Source of the DNA: Roseomonas mucosa | GTDB taxonomy: Bacteria > Pseudomonadota > Alphaproteobacteria > Acetobacterales > Acetobacteraceae | NCBI GenBank assembly: GCA_945878375.1 | Contig: CAMDWG010000018.1 | Coordinates: 1-64,000 of the forward strand | DNA: 64,000 bases | Reading direction: 5' to 3' | In this document: positions 27,297 through 35,827 of the stretch, one piece after another | How the letters are laid out: each line of letters opens with the position of its first letter | Numbering within the stretch: position 1 is the first letter of the stretch | Made by a program: the position numbers and the translations under genes | The notes under the pieces: generated by a model | Seen by the model: only the letters and a program-made list of their open reading frames with translations | What the model was told of the DNA's origin: nothing | Database searches by the model: none

Positions 27297-28208
27297 ATGA
27301 TGCTCGCGGGCAAGGTGGCGGTCGTCACCGGCGCGGGTGGCGGCATCGGGCGCGAGATCGCGCTGGCGATGGCGCTGGCCGGCGCGAAGGTCGTCGTTAA
27401 CGATATCGGCGCGAGCCTCACCGGCCAGGGGCCGACCAGCGCGACGCCGGGCGAACAGACCGTCGCCATAATCGCCCAGCGCGGTGGCGAAGCGGTGCTG
27501 AACACCGACAGCGTGTCCGAATGGGCGAACGCGCAGCGCATCGTGCAGACCGCGCTGGATGCCTTCGGCCGGATCGACATCGTGGTCAACAACGCCGGCA
27601 TCCTGCGTGACCAGATCTTCCACAAGATGGCGATCGAGGACTGGAAGGCGGTCATCGACGTCCACCTCAACGGGTCCTTCTACGTCTCCCGCGCCGCGGC
27701 CGAGCACTTTCGGAAGCAAGGCAGCGGCGCTTATGTCCACATGACCTCGACCTCTGGCCTGATCGGCAATTTCGGACAGGCGAATTACAGCGCGGCCAAG
27801 CTCGGCATCGCGGCACTCTCGAAAAGCATCGCGCTCGACATGCAGCGATTCGGCGTGCGGTCGAACTGCATCGCGCCCTTCGCGTGGTCGCGCATGACCA
27901 GCTCCATCCCGGCCGAGACGGAGGCCGAGAAGGCGCGCGTCGCGCGGCTGCAGCAGATGACGCCGGACAAGAACGCGCCGCTGGCGGTGTTCCTCGCCTC
28001 CGACGCGGCGAAGGACGTGACCGGCCAGATCTTCGCCGCCCGCCACAACGAATTGTTCGTCTTCAGCCAGCCCCGCCCCGTCCGCAGCGCGCATCGCGCC
28101 GAAGGCTGGACGCCCGAGACGATCGCGGAGACAGCGATGCCCGCGCTGAAATCGGGCTTCCTGCCGCTCGACCGCAGCGCCGACGTGTTCTGCTGGGATC
28201 CCATCTGA
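27297..28208 (+). CDS. SDR family oxidoreductase, 3-hydroxyacyl-CoA dehydrogenase-like
   Basis: A 303-residue short-chain dehydrogenase: cofactor motif TGAGGGIGRE (about residue 11), VVVNDIGAS, NNAGILRD, catalytic Ser/Tyr/Lys in TSTSGLIGNFGQANYSAAK. The insert SLTGQGPTSATPGEQTV and overall length resemble HSD17B4-type 3-hydroxyacyl-CoA dehydrogenases. The C-terminal 60 residues extend past the SDR core. AGGAGGAGG precedes ATGATG at 27297. First gene of a three-gene operon with acyl-CoA dehydrogenase and acyl-CoA synthetase; its stop overlaps the next start. Confidence 0.87.
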   Translation: MMLAGKVAVVTGAGGGIGREIALAMALAGAKVVVNDIGASLTGQGPTSATPGEQTVAIIAQRGGEAVLNTDSVSEWANAQRIVQTALDAFGRIDIVVNNAGILRDQIFHKMAIEDWKAVIDVHLNGSFYVSRAAAEHFRKQGSGAYVHMTSTSGLIGNFGQANYSAAKLGIAALSKSIALDMQRFGVRSNCIAPFAWSRMTSSIPAETEAEKARVARLQQMTPDKNAPLAVFLASDAAKDVTGQIFAARHNELFVFSQPRPVRSAHRAEGWTPETIAETAMPALKSGFLPLDRSADVFCWDPI

Positions 28209-29359
28209 TGCATTTCGGACTGACGGAAGAACAGGTCGCCTTCCAGGACAGCGTGCGCCGCTTCGCGGAGACGCATCTGGCGAAGGATGCGCTGGCGCGC
28301 GCGCATGACGAACGCTTCCCCTGGGATGTCGCGAAGCTGATGGCCGAAAATGGCCTGTTCGGAATCATGCTGCCCGAGGAAGATGGCGGCCAGGGCGGCA
28401 CGCTGTTCGATGCAGTGCTGGCGATGGAACAGATCGCCTATGTCTGCCCGCGCAGCGCCGATGTGCTGCAGGCCGGCAATTTCGGCGCCTTCCGCACCTT
28501 CGCCGAATACGCGACGCCGGCGCAGAAGGAGAAGTATTTCGGCCCGCTGCTGCGCGGCGAGACCATCGCCGCCGTCGGCATGACCGAACCCGACGCAGGT
28601 TCTGCGCTGACCGACCTCAAGACCACGGCCACCAAGGACGGCAACGGCTTCCGGCTGAATGGCGGCAAGGTCTTCACCTCGAACACCGAGGACGCGAACG
28701 TCTTCGTCGTCTATTGCCGCTTCGGCCCCGGCGTGAGCGGCATCGGTAGCGTGATCGTGGAACGCGGGATGGAGGGTTTTCGGCTCGGCCAGCCCAGCCG
28801 CTACATGAATGGCGAGACGTGGTGCGCGCTGTATTTCGACAACGTCTTCATCCCGCCCGAGAATGTGCTGCTGGGCGAGGGCGGCTTCCGCAAGCAAATC
28901 GCGGGCTTCAACGTGGAACGCTGCGGCAACACCACCCGCGCGCTGGCGCTCGGCGAATACTGTTTTCGGCAGGCCAAGGCGCATGCCGAACAGCGCAAGC
29001 AGTTCGGCAAGGCGCTCGCGGAATTCCAGGGCCTGCAATGGAAATTCGCGGAGATGCGCGTCGCGCTGGATGCCGCGCAGCTTCTCCTATACCGCGCCGC
29101 CGTAGGCGCGGCGGATGGGTTGCCCGACGCGCAGCAGATCGCCATCGCGAAATACGCCTGCAACCAGGCGGGCTGGATGGCCGCGAATGAAGCGATGCAG
29201 GTCATGGGCGGCACCGGCTACAGCCAGGACCTGCTGATCGAGTATTGCGTACGCAAGACGCGCGGCTGGATGATCGCGGGCGGCAGTCTGGAGATGATGA
29301 AGAACCGCATCGCGGAAGGCGTCTTCGGGCGCAGCTTCCCGCAGCGCAACCCGAAGTGA
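28208..29359 (+). CDS. Acyl-CoA dehydrogenase
   Basis: A 383-residue flavoprotein of the acyl-CoA dehydrogenase family. Visible landmarks are MHFGLTEEQVAFQDSVRRF, GMTEPDAGSALTDLKTTA (FAD/substrate region, about residues 127-144), RKQFGKALAEFQGLQWKFAEM, and QVMGGTGYSQDLLIEYCVRK with the FAD-binding MGG. The usual base near residue 365 appears absent or shifted, so the chain-length class is uncertain. Electrons would pass through ETF to the ETF-QO encoded at 52284. It overlaps both neighbours (1 bp and 4 bp). Confidence 0.92.
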   Translation: MHFGLTEEQVAFQDSVRRFAETHLAKDALARAHDERFPWDVAKLMAENGLFGIMLPEEDGGQGGTLFDAVLAMEQIAYVCPRSADVLQAGNFGAFRTFAEYATPAQKEKYFGPLLRGETIAAVGMTEPDAGSALTDLKTTATKDGNGFRLNGGKVFTSNTEDANVFVVYCRFGPGVSGIGSVIVERGMEGFRLGQPSRYMNGETWCALYFDNVFIPPENVLLGEGGFRKQIAGFNVERCGNTTRALALGEYCFRQAKAHAEQRKQFGKALAEFQGLQWKFAEMRVALDAAQLLLYRAAVGAADGLPDAQQIAIAKYACNQAGWMAANEAMQVMGGTGYSQDLLIEYCVRKTRGWMIAGGSLEMMKNRIAEGVFGRSFPQRNPK

Positions 29360-31410
29360 CCGCGCTGCCCAACGTGCTGTCCCAGGCGCTGCTCGATCCG
29401 CGCCGCGTGGCGCTCATCGGCGCCAGCGCTGATATGGCGCGCCTCACCGCGCGGCCGCAGCGCTATCTGCGCCGCCACGGCTTCCAGGGCGAGATCTTCC
29501 CGGTAAACCCTCGCGCGGCGGAGATCATGGGCGAACGCGCCTATGCCTCGCTCGACGACATTCCGGGCGCGATCGACTTCGCCTATATCCTGCTGGGCAC
29601 TGACCAGGTGGAAGCGCAGATCGCCGTCTGTGCGGCCCGCGGCATCCCGGTCGCTTGCGTGCTGGCCGATGGCTTCGCGGAGGCCGGCCCTGAAGGTGCC
29701 GCGCTGCAGGCCCGCGTGCTGGCAGCGGCAAAGGCGGGCGGCGTCAGGCTGCTCGGGCCCAATTCGATGGGCGTGATCAACACCCATGCCCGCACCGCGC
29801 TGACCACCAACGCGGCCTTCGAAGCGGAATCGATCCCCGCCGGCCGTGTCGCGCTGGTCTCTCAATCGGGCTCCATGATGGGCGCGCTGCTGTCGCGCGG
29901 CGCGGCGCGCGGCCTGGGCTTCTCTCACCTCATCGGCACGGGCAACGAGGCCGATCTGACGACCGGGGAGATCGCGTCGCTGCTGCTCGACCGCCCCGAA
30001 GTCGATGTGGTCTGCCTGTTCATGGAAGCGATCCGCGCGCCGGGCGACCTCGCGGCCGCCGCGCGCAAGGCGCAGGACTGCGGCAAGCCGATTGTCGCGC
30101 TGAAGCTCGGCCGCAGCCCCTTCGGAGCGGAACTTGCCGCCAGCCACACCGGCGCGCTGGCCGGCGCCGATGCCGCCGCCGACGCCTTCTTCCGTGCCCA
30201 TGGCATCCTGCGTGTGACGATGCTGGAGGCGCTGCTGGAATTGCCGCCGCTGCTCGTCGGCCGCCACCCGCCAGCTTCCACGCGCCGCGCCGTGGGCGTG
30301 ATGACGACGACCGGCGGTGGCGGGGCGCTGGCGGTGGATGCGCTCGGCGTGCGCGGGATCGAGGCGCGGAAACCCGATGCCGTCGCCGCCGCGATGCTGG
30401 AGGCCGCGAAGCTGCCCAGCCATGCGCGGCTTCTCGACATGACGCTGGCCGGCACGAAGCCGGAGCGCGTGATGGCCGGCCTCGCCGCCCTGCGCGCGGC
30501 GGAGGATACGGACCTGGCGCTCTGCGTCGTCGGCTCCTCCGCGCAGTTCCGGCCGCATGATGCGGTGGCGGGTATCGTTGAAGGAGCGCGCATCGCGGGC
30601 AAGCCGGTCGCGGCCTTCCTCGCGCCGCAGGCGGAAGCCTCGCTACGCCTGCTGGCGGAGGCCGGCATCGCCGCTTTCCGCACGCCCGAAGGCGCGGCCG
30701 ATGCTATCGCCGCCTATTGCGCCTGGCGTGCCCCGCGCCACGTCCAGGCGGCCGAGGCACCCGCCATCGCCGTCCCGGCCGCGCCGGATGAGGCCGATGC
30801 GCGCGCGCTGTTCGCGGCACTCGGCCTCGCCTCCGACTCCGTCGTGATGCAGGACACGGTGCCGGATGGGCTGCGCTATCCCGTCGCGGCGAAGATCCTC
30901 TCGCCCGATATCGCCCACAAGACTGAAGTGGGCGGCGTCGCGCTGAACATCGCGGATGCGGCGGCGCTGCGCGCCACCGCCGCCGCGATGCGCGCGCGCG
31001 TCGCGCAGGCCGCGCCAGATGCGCGCCTGACCGGCGTGCTGGTGCAGCCGATGGCCAAGGGGCTGGCGGAGGCGATCCTCGGCTTCCGCCGCGATCCCGA
31101 AGTGGGGCCGGTCGTGCTGCTCGGCGCGGGCGGCGTGCTGTCCGAACTGCATCGCGACATCGCGCTCCGCCTTGCGCCCGTGGACATCGAGGACGCACGC
31201 GCGATGATCGCGGAGGTGCGCGCGCTGACGCCGCTCACCGGTTGGCGCAACCTGCCGCGCGGCGATCTCGACGCGCTGGCGCAAGCGGTGGTCGCGGTCT
31301 CGCGCCTCGCGGGGCTGGATGCGGTGCGGGAAGCCGAGATCAATCCGCTGATCATCCATGCCGAAGGCGCGGGGGTGACGGTGGCCGATGCCTGGATCGT
31401 CCCGGCCTGA
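29356..31410 (+). CDS. Acyl-CoA synthetase (NDP-forming), acetate-CoA ligase family
   Basis: A 684-residue fused enzyme. The N-terminal CoA-binding domain includes RRVALIGASADMARL (about 15-29) and LLGPNSMGVIN; succinyl-CoA-ligase-like domains follow with VALVSQSGSMMGALL and the phospho-histidine-type ASHTGALAGADAAADAFF; the C-terminal ATP-grasp domain holds VAAKILSPDIAHKTEVGGVALN and EINPLIIH. Such enzymes activate organic acids to CoA esters with ATP or GTP. The GTG at 29356 overlaps the acyl-CoA dehydrogenase stop. The three-gene operon probably degrades an unidentified carboxylic acid. Confidence 0.9.
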   Translation: MTALPNVLSQALLDPRRVALIGASADMARLTARPQRYLRRHGFQGEIFPVNPRAAEIMGERAYASLDDIPGAIDFAYILLGTDQVEAQIAVCAARGIPVACVLADGFAEAGPEGAALQARVLAAAKAGGVRLLGPNSMGVINTHARTALTTNAAFEAESIPAGRVALVSQSGSMMGALLSRGAARGLGFSHLIGTGNEADLTTGEIASLLLDRPEVDVVCLFMEAIRAPGDLAAAARKAQDCGKPIVALKLGRSPFGAELAASHTGALAGADAAADAFFRAHGILRVTMLEALLELPPLLVGRHPPASTRRAVGVMTTTGGGGALAVDALGVRGIEARKPDAVAAAMLEAAKLPSHARLLDMTLAGTKPERVMAGLAALRAAEDTDLALCVVGSSAQFRPHDAVAGIVEGARIAGKPVAAFLAPQAEASLRLLAEAGIAAFRTPEGAADAIAAYCAWRAPRHVQAAEAPAIAVPAAPDEADARALFAALGLASDSVVMQDTVPDGLRYPVAAKILSPDIAHKTEVGGVALNIADAAALRATAAAMRARVAQAAPDARLTGVLVQPMAKGLAEAILGFRRDPEVGPVVLLGAGGVLSELHRDIALRLAPVDIEDARAMIAEVRALTPLTGWRNLPRGDLDALAQAVVAVSRLAGLDAVREAEINPLIIHAEGAGVTVADAWIVPA

Positions 31411-31414
31411 CATG

Positions 31415-31578
31415 AGAGACCGTTTGAGAACACCGGACGGGTCGGTTCCGTGGGTCTTTTCCGCCCCTGCGGCGTCAGCGGACTTGCCGATGCAACCAGC
31501 ATCGGCGGCGCCCGCTTCCTGGCAGGCGCGAAAAATCCCCTGCGGACCCTCCGCCGCCGACATTCTCAAACGATCTCT
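31415..31578. repeat. Structured repeat, family 2, element B
   Basis: 164 bp with terminal inverted repeats AGAGACCGTTTGAGAA and TTCTCAAACGATCTCT (15 of 16 complementary). The core, read on the minus strand, contains GCCGATGC-N5-GCATCGGC and AGCGG/CCGCT pairs and aligns with element A at 24459-24619. It occupies most of the gap between the acyl-CoA synthetase and nitroreductase genes. Confidence 0.7.
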
Positions 31579-31592
31579 GAGAGGCTGACCGG

Positions 31593-32402
31593 ATGGACGC
31601 CGAAGACCTGATCCGCGCCCGCTACGGCGCGCTGCCCTTCACCCCGGCCGAGGTGCCGCCGGCGCTCGGGCTGCTGCTGGATCGCCGCGTCACGCGGCGC
31701 TTCAAGCCGGATGCGGTGCCGGATGCGCTGCTCGATACCGTGCTGGCTGGCGCGCAATCCGCGCCGGCGAAATCCGACCTGCAGCAATATTCCATCCTCG
31801 TCACGCGGGATGCAGCGAAGATCGCAACCGTGGCGCACGCGATCGGCACCATGCCCTGGATCAAGGACGCGCCGGTCCTGTTGCTGTTCTGCGGCGATAT
31901 CCGCCGCGGCCGGCAGGTGTGCGCGATCCATGGCCGCGCGCATGCCAATGACAGCAGCGACACCTTCCTCAACGCCAGCGCGGATGCGGCGCTGGCGATG
32001 GGCTTCTGCATCATGGCGGCGGAGACGGTGGGGCTCGGCACCTGCCCGATCTCCTATGTCCGCAATGATTTGGATTTGGTCGCGGAGCTGTTCGGCCTGC
32101 CGGAGGGCGTGTTTCCGCTCGCTGGCCTGACGCTCGGCTGGCCCGCCGCGCGCAACGCGACCTCGCCACGCCTGCCGCCCGCTGTGGTCGTGCATCGGGA
32201 GCGCTACGACGACAGCGCGCTAGCCGCTTCGCTGCCGGCCTATGACGCGCTGCGCCCACCCGGCAAGCCGCGCTACCCCGAGGTGCATGGCCCGAAGCCC
32301 GAAGGATGCAACTGGTCCGACAACGCCGCGCGGCAGCTTTCCGTGCCGGAACGTGCGACTTTCCGCGCCTGGCTGGCGACAAGGGGGATCAACCTTGGTT
32401 GA
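31593..32402 (+). CDS. Nitroreductase family protein
   Basis: A 269-residue FMN-dependent oxidoreductase of the NfsA/FRP-like nitroreductase fold: LLDRRVTRRFKPDAVPD (FMN contacts, about residues 27-43), AGAQSAPAKSDLQQYSI, and the C-terminal GLGTCPISYVRNDLDLVAELFGLP. Physiological substrates could be quinones, nitro compounds or flavins. Its ATG lies 14 bp after repeat element B. The 3' end overlaps the NUDIX gene by 8 bp. Confidence 0.88.
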   Translation: MDAEDLIRARYGALPFTPAEVPPALGLLLDRRVTRRFKPDAVPDALLDTVLAGAQSAPAKSDLQQYSILVTRDAAKIATVAHAIGTMPWIKDAPVLLLFCGDIRRGRQVCAIHGRAHANDSSDTFLNASADAALAMGFCIMAAETVGLGTCPISYVRNDLDLVAELFGLPEGVFPLAGLTLGWPAARNATSPRLPPAVVVHRERYDDSALAASLPAYDALRPPGKPRYPEVHGPKPEGCNWSDNAARQLSVPERATFRAWLATRGINLG

Positions 32403-33111
32403 CGCGGAGAAGCCCCTGGCGGGGCCGGATGGCGGCGCCGACAATCCCGGCGGCGCCGATCTGCGCCGCGCCGCACCGCGCACAACCGGCAAGCGTGCGG
32501 TCAAGCCGCGCCATGCGGCATCCCTGATCGTGTGGCGCCAGGCGCGTGGCGCGGAGCCCGAGATCCTGATGGGCATGCGTCACGCGAAGCACAAATTCAT
32601 GCCGAGCATCCTGGTCTTCCCCGGCGGCCGCGTGGACCGCGCCGATCACGGCGTGAAGGCGCTGTCGGAACTGCGCCCTGAGACCGAGGCGCTGCTGCGC
32701 CATCGCGCCCCGCCCTCCCTCGCGCGGGCGCTGGGTGTCGCGGCGGTGCGCGAGCTGTTCGAGGAAACCGGGCTGCTGCTCGGCGCGCGCAAGGGCGAAA
32801 GGCTGTTCGCCGATCTGTCGGCGCTGGATTACCTGTGCCGCGCGGTCACGCCATCCTCCCGCGCCATGCGCTTCAACGCCCGCTTCCTCATCGCGCCGGC
32901 CGAGCGCGTGAGTGGCGAGATAGGCGGGTCCGGGGAGCTGGAGAAGCTCGCCTGGTATCCGCTGAGCCAGGCGCTCGACGCGCAGCTGGCCGACATCACC
33001 CGCAAGATGCTCGGCGAATTCGCTGGCTGGCTTGCGGTGCCGCCGGCGGATCGCGCGGCGCGGCCGAAGATCGTCTTCCGCGGCAATGACAACCGGCTGA
33101 GCGACGAGTAG
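32395..33111 (+). CDS. NUDIX hydrolase
   Basis: A 238-residue protein with a NUDIX core: VFPGGRVDRAD, then GVAAVRELFEETGLLLG, which holds the REUxEExGU half of the NUDIX box around residues 118-134. The spacing of the first Gly and Glu is unusual, as in CoA-pyrophosphatase or Nudt8/19-like members. The start is the rare TTG at 32395, picked because AAGGGGG lies 7 nt upstream and no ATG is placed as well. It overlaps the nitroreductase stop. Substrate unknown, possibly CoA or a nucleotide sugar. Confidence 0.83.
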   Translation: MVDAEKPLAGPDGGADNPGGADLRRAAPRTTGKRAVKPRHAASLIVWRQARGAEPEILMGMRHAKHKFMPSILVFPGGRVDRADHGVKALSELRPETEALLRHRAPPSLARALGVAAVRELFEETGLLLGARKGERLFADLSALDYLCRAVTPSSRAMRFNARFLIAPAERVSGEIGGSGELEKLAWYPLSQALDAQLADITRKMLGEFAGWLAVPPADRAARPKIVFRGNDNRLSDE

Positions 33112-33123
33112 CGAAGCGCGGTC

Positions 33124-34008
33124 CTACCGCGCCTCGAACGCATCCCCGTCGCGCGCGGCGGCCCCTTCGGCAGCCAGCTTGATGAGATGCGCGAGAAGGC
33201 TGCGCGCGGCGGCGGGCACCAGCTTCGGGTCCAGCTCCGGCCCATAGACCGGCGGGACGAGCTCTGCCGCCGTCGCGCGACGCGCAGCCCGCAGCGCGTG
33301 GAACACCTTCGCCTCCCTCTCACGCCGGTGCGCGGCCAGGGCGGCGACGAAGGGCGCGGGGTTGGGCAGGGGCGGGCCGTGGCCGGGCAGGTAGAGCCGG
33401 TCGTCCCGCGCCGCGATCCGCGCGAGGGAGGCCATATAGGCCGCCATGTCGCCATCCGGCGGGCTGACGACAGTGGTGGACCAGCTCATCACATGGTCGG
33501 CGCTGAACAGGATGCCGGGCGCTGCCGCGTTCTCCAGTGCGAAGCACAGGTGGTTGGCGCAATGGCCCGGCGTGTGCAGCGCCGTCACGCGCCAGTCATC
33601 GCCTTCCACCGTCGCGCCATCGGGCAGGGCGATGTCGGGGCGGAAGGCGTGGTCGCCGCCTTCCCCGCCGGCATCCGGCGGCGTGACATGCGGGCCATGG
33701 CCGAAGGTGACGGCACCCGTCGCCGCCACCAGCGCGGCGGCACCGGGCGAATGGTCGCGATGCGTGTGGCTGACCAGGATGCGCGTGATTCGCTGCCCCG
33801 CCGTCGCGCGCAGGATCGCCGCCAGATGCGCTTCATCCGCAGGGCCGGGATCCAGCACCGCGACCTCTCCCCGGCCGATCAGGTAGGTGTTGGTGCCACG
33901 GAAGGTGAAGGGGCCGGGATTGGCGCAGAGGATGCGCCGGAGGCCGGGTGCTATGTCCTGCACCTCGCCATGCGGCAGCGGGTCGTCGCGGAGGAAGGGA
34001 ATACTCAT
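33124..34008 (-). CDS. Metallo-beta-lactamase fold hydrolase (LACTB2-like)
   Basis: A 294-residue MBL-fold protein. The metal-binding motif is SHTHRDHSPGA (HxHxDH, about residue 73), with further ligands in LHTPGHCANHLCF, FSADHVMSW and LPGHGPPL. A C-terminal helical winged domain (about 215-294) matches LACTB2-like endoribonucleases and glyoxalase-II relatives. Substrate unresolved. Its start overlaps the stop of the upstream EamA gene (ATGA). It ends 12 bp from the convergent NUDIX gene. Confidence 0.87.
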   Translation of the reverse strand: MSIPFLRDDPLPHGEVQDIAPGLRRILCANPGPFTFRGTNTYLIGRGEVAVLDPGPADEAHLAAILRATAGQRITRILVSHTHRDHSPGAAALVAATGAVTFGHGPHVTPPDAGGEGGDHAFRPDIALPDGATVEGDDWRVTALHTPGHCANHLCFALENAAAPGILFSADHVMSWSTTVVSPPDGDMAAYMASLARIAARDDRLYLPGHGPPLPNPAPFVAALAAHRREREAKVFHALRAARRATAAELVPPVYGPELDPKLVPAAARSLLAHLIKLAAEGAAARDGDAFEAR

Positions 34009-34913
34009 TCGCCACGTCTCCGGCGCAGGATTTCTCGGTGCAGGATGTAGAGGCTCGCCACCACGATCAATGCGGCGCCCACCACGGTGAGCAGGCCCGG
34101 CACATCGCCGAATGCGATCCAGCCGAACAGGATCGCCCAGAGCAGCGACGAGAAGGAATAAGGCGCCAGCGCCGAGACCTGCGCGCTGGCCCAGGCTTCC
34201 GTCAACATCACCTGCGCCATGCCCCCCAGCACGCCGATCACCAGCAGCAGCCCCAGTTCTTGCCAGTTCGGCGTCACCCAGACGAAGGGCAGTAGCACGG
34301 CGGCGAAGGCGGTCATCAGCAGCGATTGCCACAGCGTGATGGTGGTCGAGGCCTCGGTGGCCGAGAGGTTGCGGACCAGCATCGTGGTCCCGGCCGAGAA
34401 GACGCCATGCGCCAGCGCCACCGCCATGCCGAGCTGCGCGGTCGCGTCCAGCGTGCCGGAAAAGGCGCCCTGGCCGAGCGCGATCACCAGGATGCCCGCA
34501 AAGCCCAGCAGCACCGCCCCACCGCGATGGAGGCCGACCTTCTCGCCGAGGAAGGGAATGGACAGCAGCGTCACGAACAGCGGCGTGGTGTTCGTCAGCG
34601 CCTGCTGCTCGGCCAGCGGCAGCAGCAACAGCGCGTAGAAGGAGCAGGCCTGCGCCGCAGTGCCTGTGCAGGCGCGCAGGAAATGGCCCGGAAAGCGCTT
34701 GGTACGCAGCGCCGCGACGAAGCCCACGCCGCGCCGCGTGCGCGCGACCACCAACAGCACCACCGGCACCGCCAGCGCGCTCCGGAAGAACATGATCTCG
34801 ACCACCGGGATGCGGTCGCCAAGCAGCTTGATCAGCGCGCTCATCAGCGTGAACAGCGCGCAGGCCCCCAGCATCAGCAGCACGCCGCGCCGCATGTCGT
34901 GGCGCAGCGGCAT
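34005..34913 (-). CDS. EamA family transporter (second of pair)
   Basis: A 302-residue drug/metabolite transporter with ten predicted transmembrane helices in two EamA repeats. Typical segments are LMSALIKLLGDRIPVVEIMFFRS in the first helices and TNTTPLFVTLLSIPFLGEKV at the end of repeat 1. The C-terminus is basic (HREILRRRRGE). The substrate is unknown. It follows a paralogous EamA gene with a 1-bp stop-start overlap and overlaps the MBL gene. Confidence 0.9.
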   Translation of the reverse strand: MPLRHDMRRGVLLMLGACALFTLMSALIKLLGDRIPVVEIMFFRSALAVPVVLLVVARTRRGVGFVAALRTKRFPGHFLRACTGTAAQACSFYALLLLPLAEQQALTNTTPLFVTLLSIPFLGEKVGLHRGGAVLLGFAGILVIALGQGAFSGTLDATAQLGMAVALAHGVFSAGTTMLVRNLSATEASTTITLWQSLLMTAFAAVLLPFVWVTPNWQELGLLLVIGVLGGMAQVMLTEAWASAQVSALAPYSFSSLLWAILFGWIAFGDVPGLLTVVGAALIVVASLYILHREILRRRRGE

Positions 34914-35827
34914 CAGGCGCCGTCCCGCCTGGCTGCCGCCCGCCGCAGGCGTTCTCGGTGCAGATTGTAGAGCCCGGCCGCGATGACCAGCGTCGCCCCG
35001 AACACGGTGAGCCAGGAGGGCAGCTCGGACCAGATCAGGAAGCCCAGGAGCCCGCCCCAGACCAGCGTGGTGTATTCGAAGGGCGCGAGCACCGAGACGG
35101 GCGCGATGGCGAAGGCGCGCGCGAACAGGAAATGCGCCGCCCCGTTCGCGAGGCCGAGGAAGGCGAGCGCGACGATCACGTCGCCCGACGGCACCAGCCC
35201 GCCAATGGGCGGGAAGACCGGCAGCATCAGCAGCCCCATCGGCACATGCGCGAAGAGCAGCCAGAAGGCGATGGCCTGCGGCGTGTCCGTGGCCGCCAGC
35301 ACGCGCGTCCAGATCCGCGTCACCGCCAGTACGGCCGCGCTGGCCAGTACCATTGCCGATTCCCAGCGCCACAACTCGCTGCCCGGTTGCAGCATGACCA
35401 TCACGCCGAGGAAGCCGACCATCGTGCTGGTCATGCGCCGCCAGCCGACGCGTTCGCCCAGCAGCGGGATGGCCAGCAGCGTCATCATCAGCGGCGCCAC
35501 GGCCACCAGCGCATAGCTGTCGGCCAGGGGCATGCCGTTGAACCAGGCCAGGTAGAAGGCCGCGCTGACCCCGCAATGCAGGACGGAGCGCAAGGTCAGC
35601 AGCGGCAGGCGGTGCGGCACTAGCCCCTGGCCGCGCGCCAGCAGCGCGATCGCCAGCATGCCGAATACGCCGCGCCAAATCATCGCGACCGCGACGCCCA
35701 CTTCCGGCACCGCCCATTTCACCGCCGCATCGGCAAGGGACACCACCGCATAGCCGGCCAGGATGATGCCGATGCCGTGCAGCGTGTCCTGCCGCAGCGG
35801 CAGGGCGCGGCGTTGTCGGTCAGGCAC
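34913..35827 (-). CDS. EamA family transporter (first of pair)
   Basis: A 304-residue ten-helix EamA carrier, similar in layout to its downstream neighbour: VAMIWRGVFGMLAIALL, VAPLMMTLLAIPLLGERVGW, FEYTTLVWGGLLGFLIWSE, then LYNLHRERLRRAAARR, which echoes the C-terminal tail of the second copy. The pair probably arose by tandem duplication and may form a heterodimer. The GTG at 35827 overlaps the MaoC stop by 8 bp and has a poor ribosome site, suggesting translational coupling. Confidence 0.9.
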   Translation of the reverse strand: MPDRQRRALPLRQDTLHGIGIILAGYAVVSLADAAVKWAVPEVGVAVAMIWRGVFGMLAIALLARGQGLVPHRLPLLTLRSVLHCGVSAAFYLAWFNGMPLADSYALVAVAPLMMTLLAIPLLGERVGWRRMTSTMVGFLGVMVMLQPGSELWRWESAMVLASAAVLAVTRIWTRVLAATDTPQAIAFWLLFAHVPMGLLMLPVFPPIGGLVPSGDVIVALAFLGLANGAAHFLFARAFAIAPVSVLAPFEYTTLVWGGLLGFLIWSELPSWLTVFGATLVIAAGLYNLHRERLRRAAARRDGA

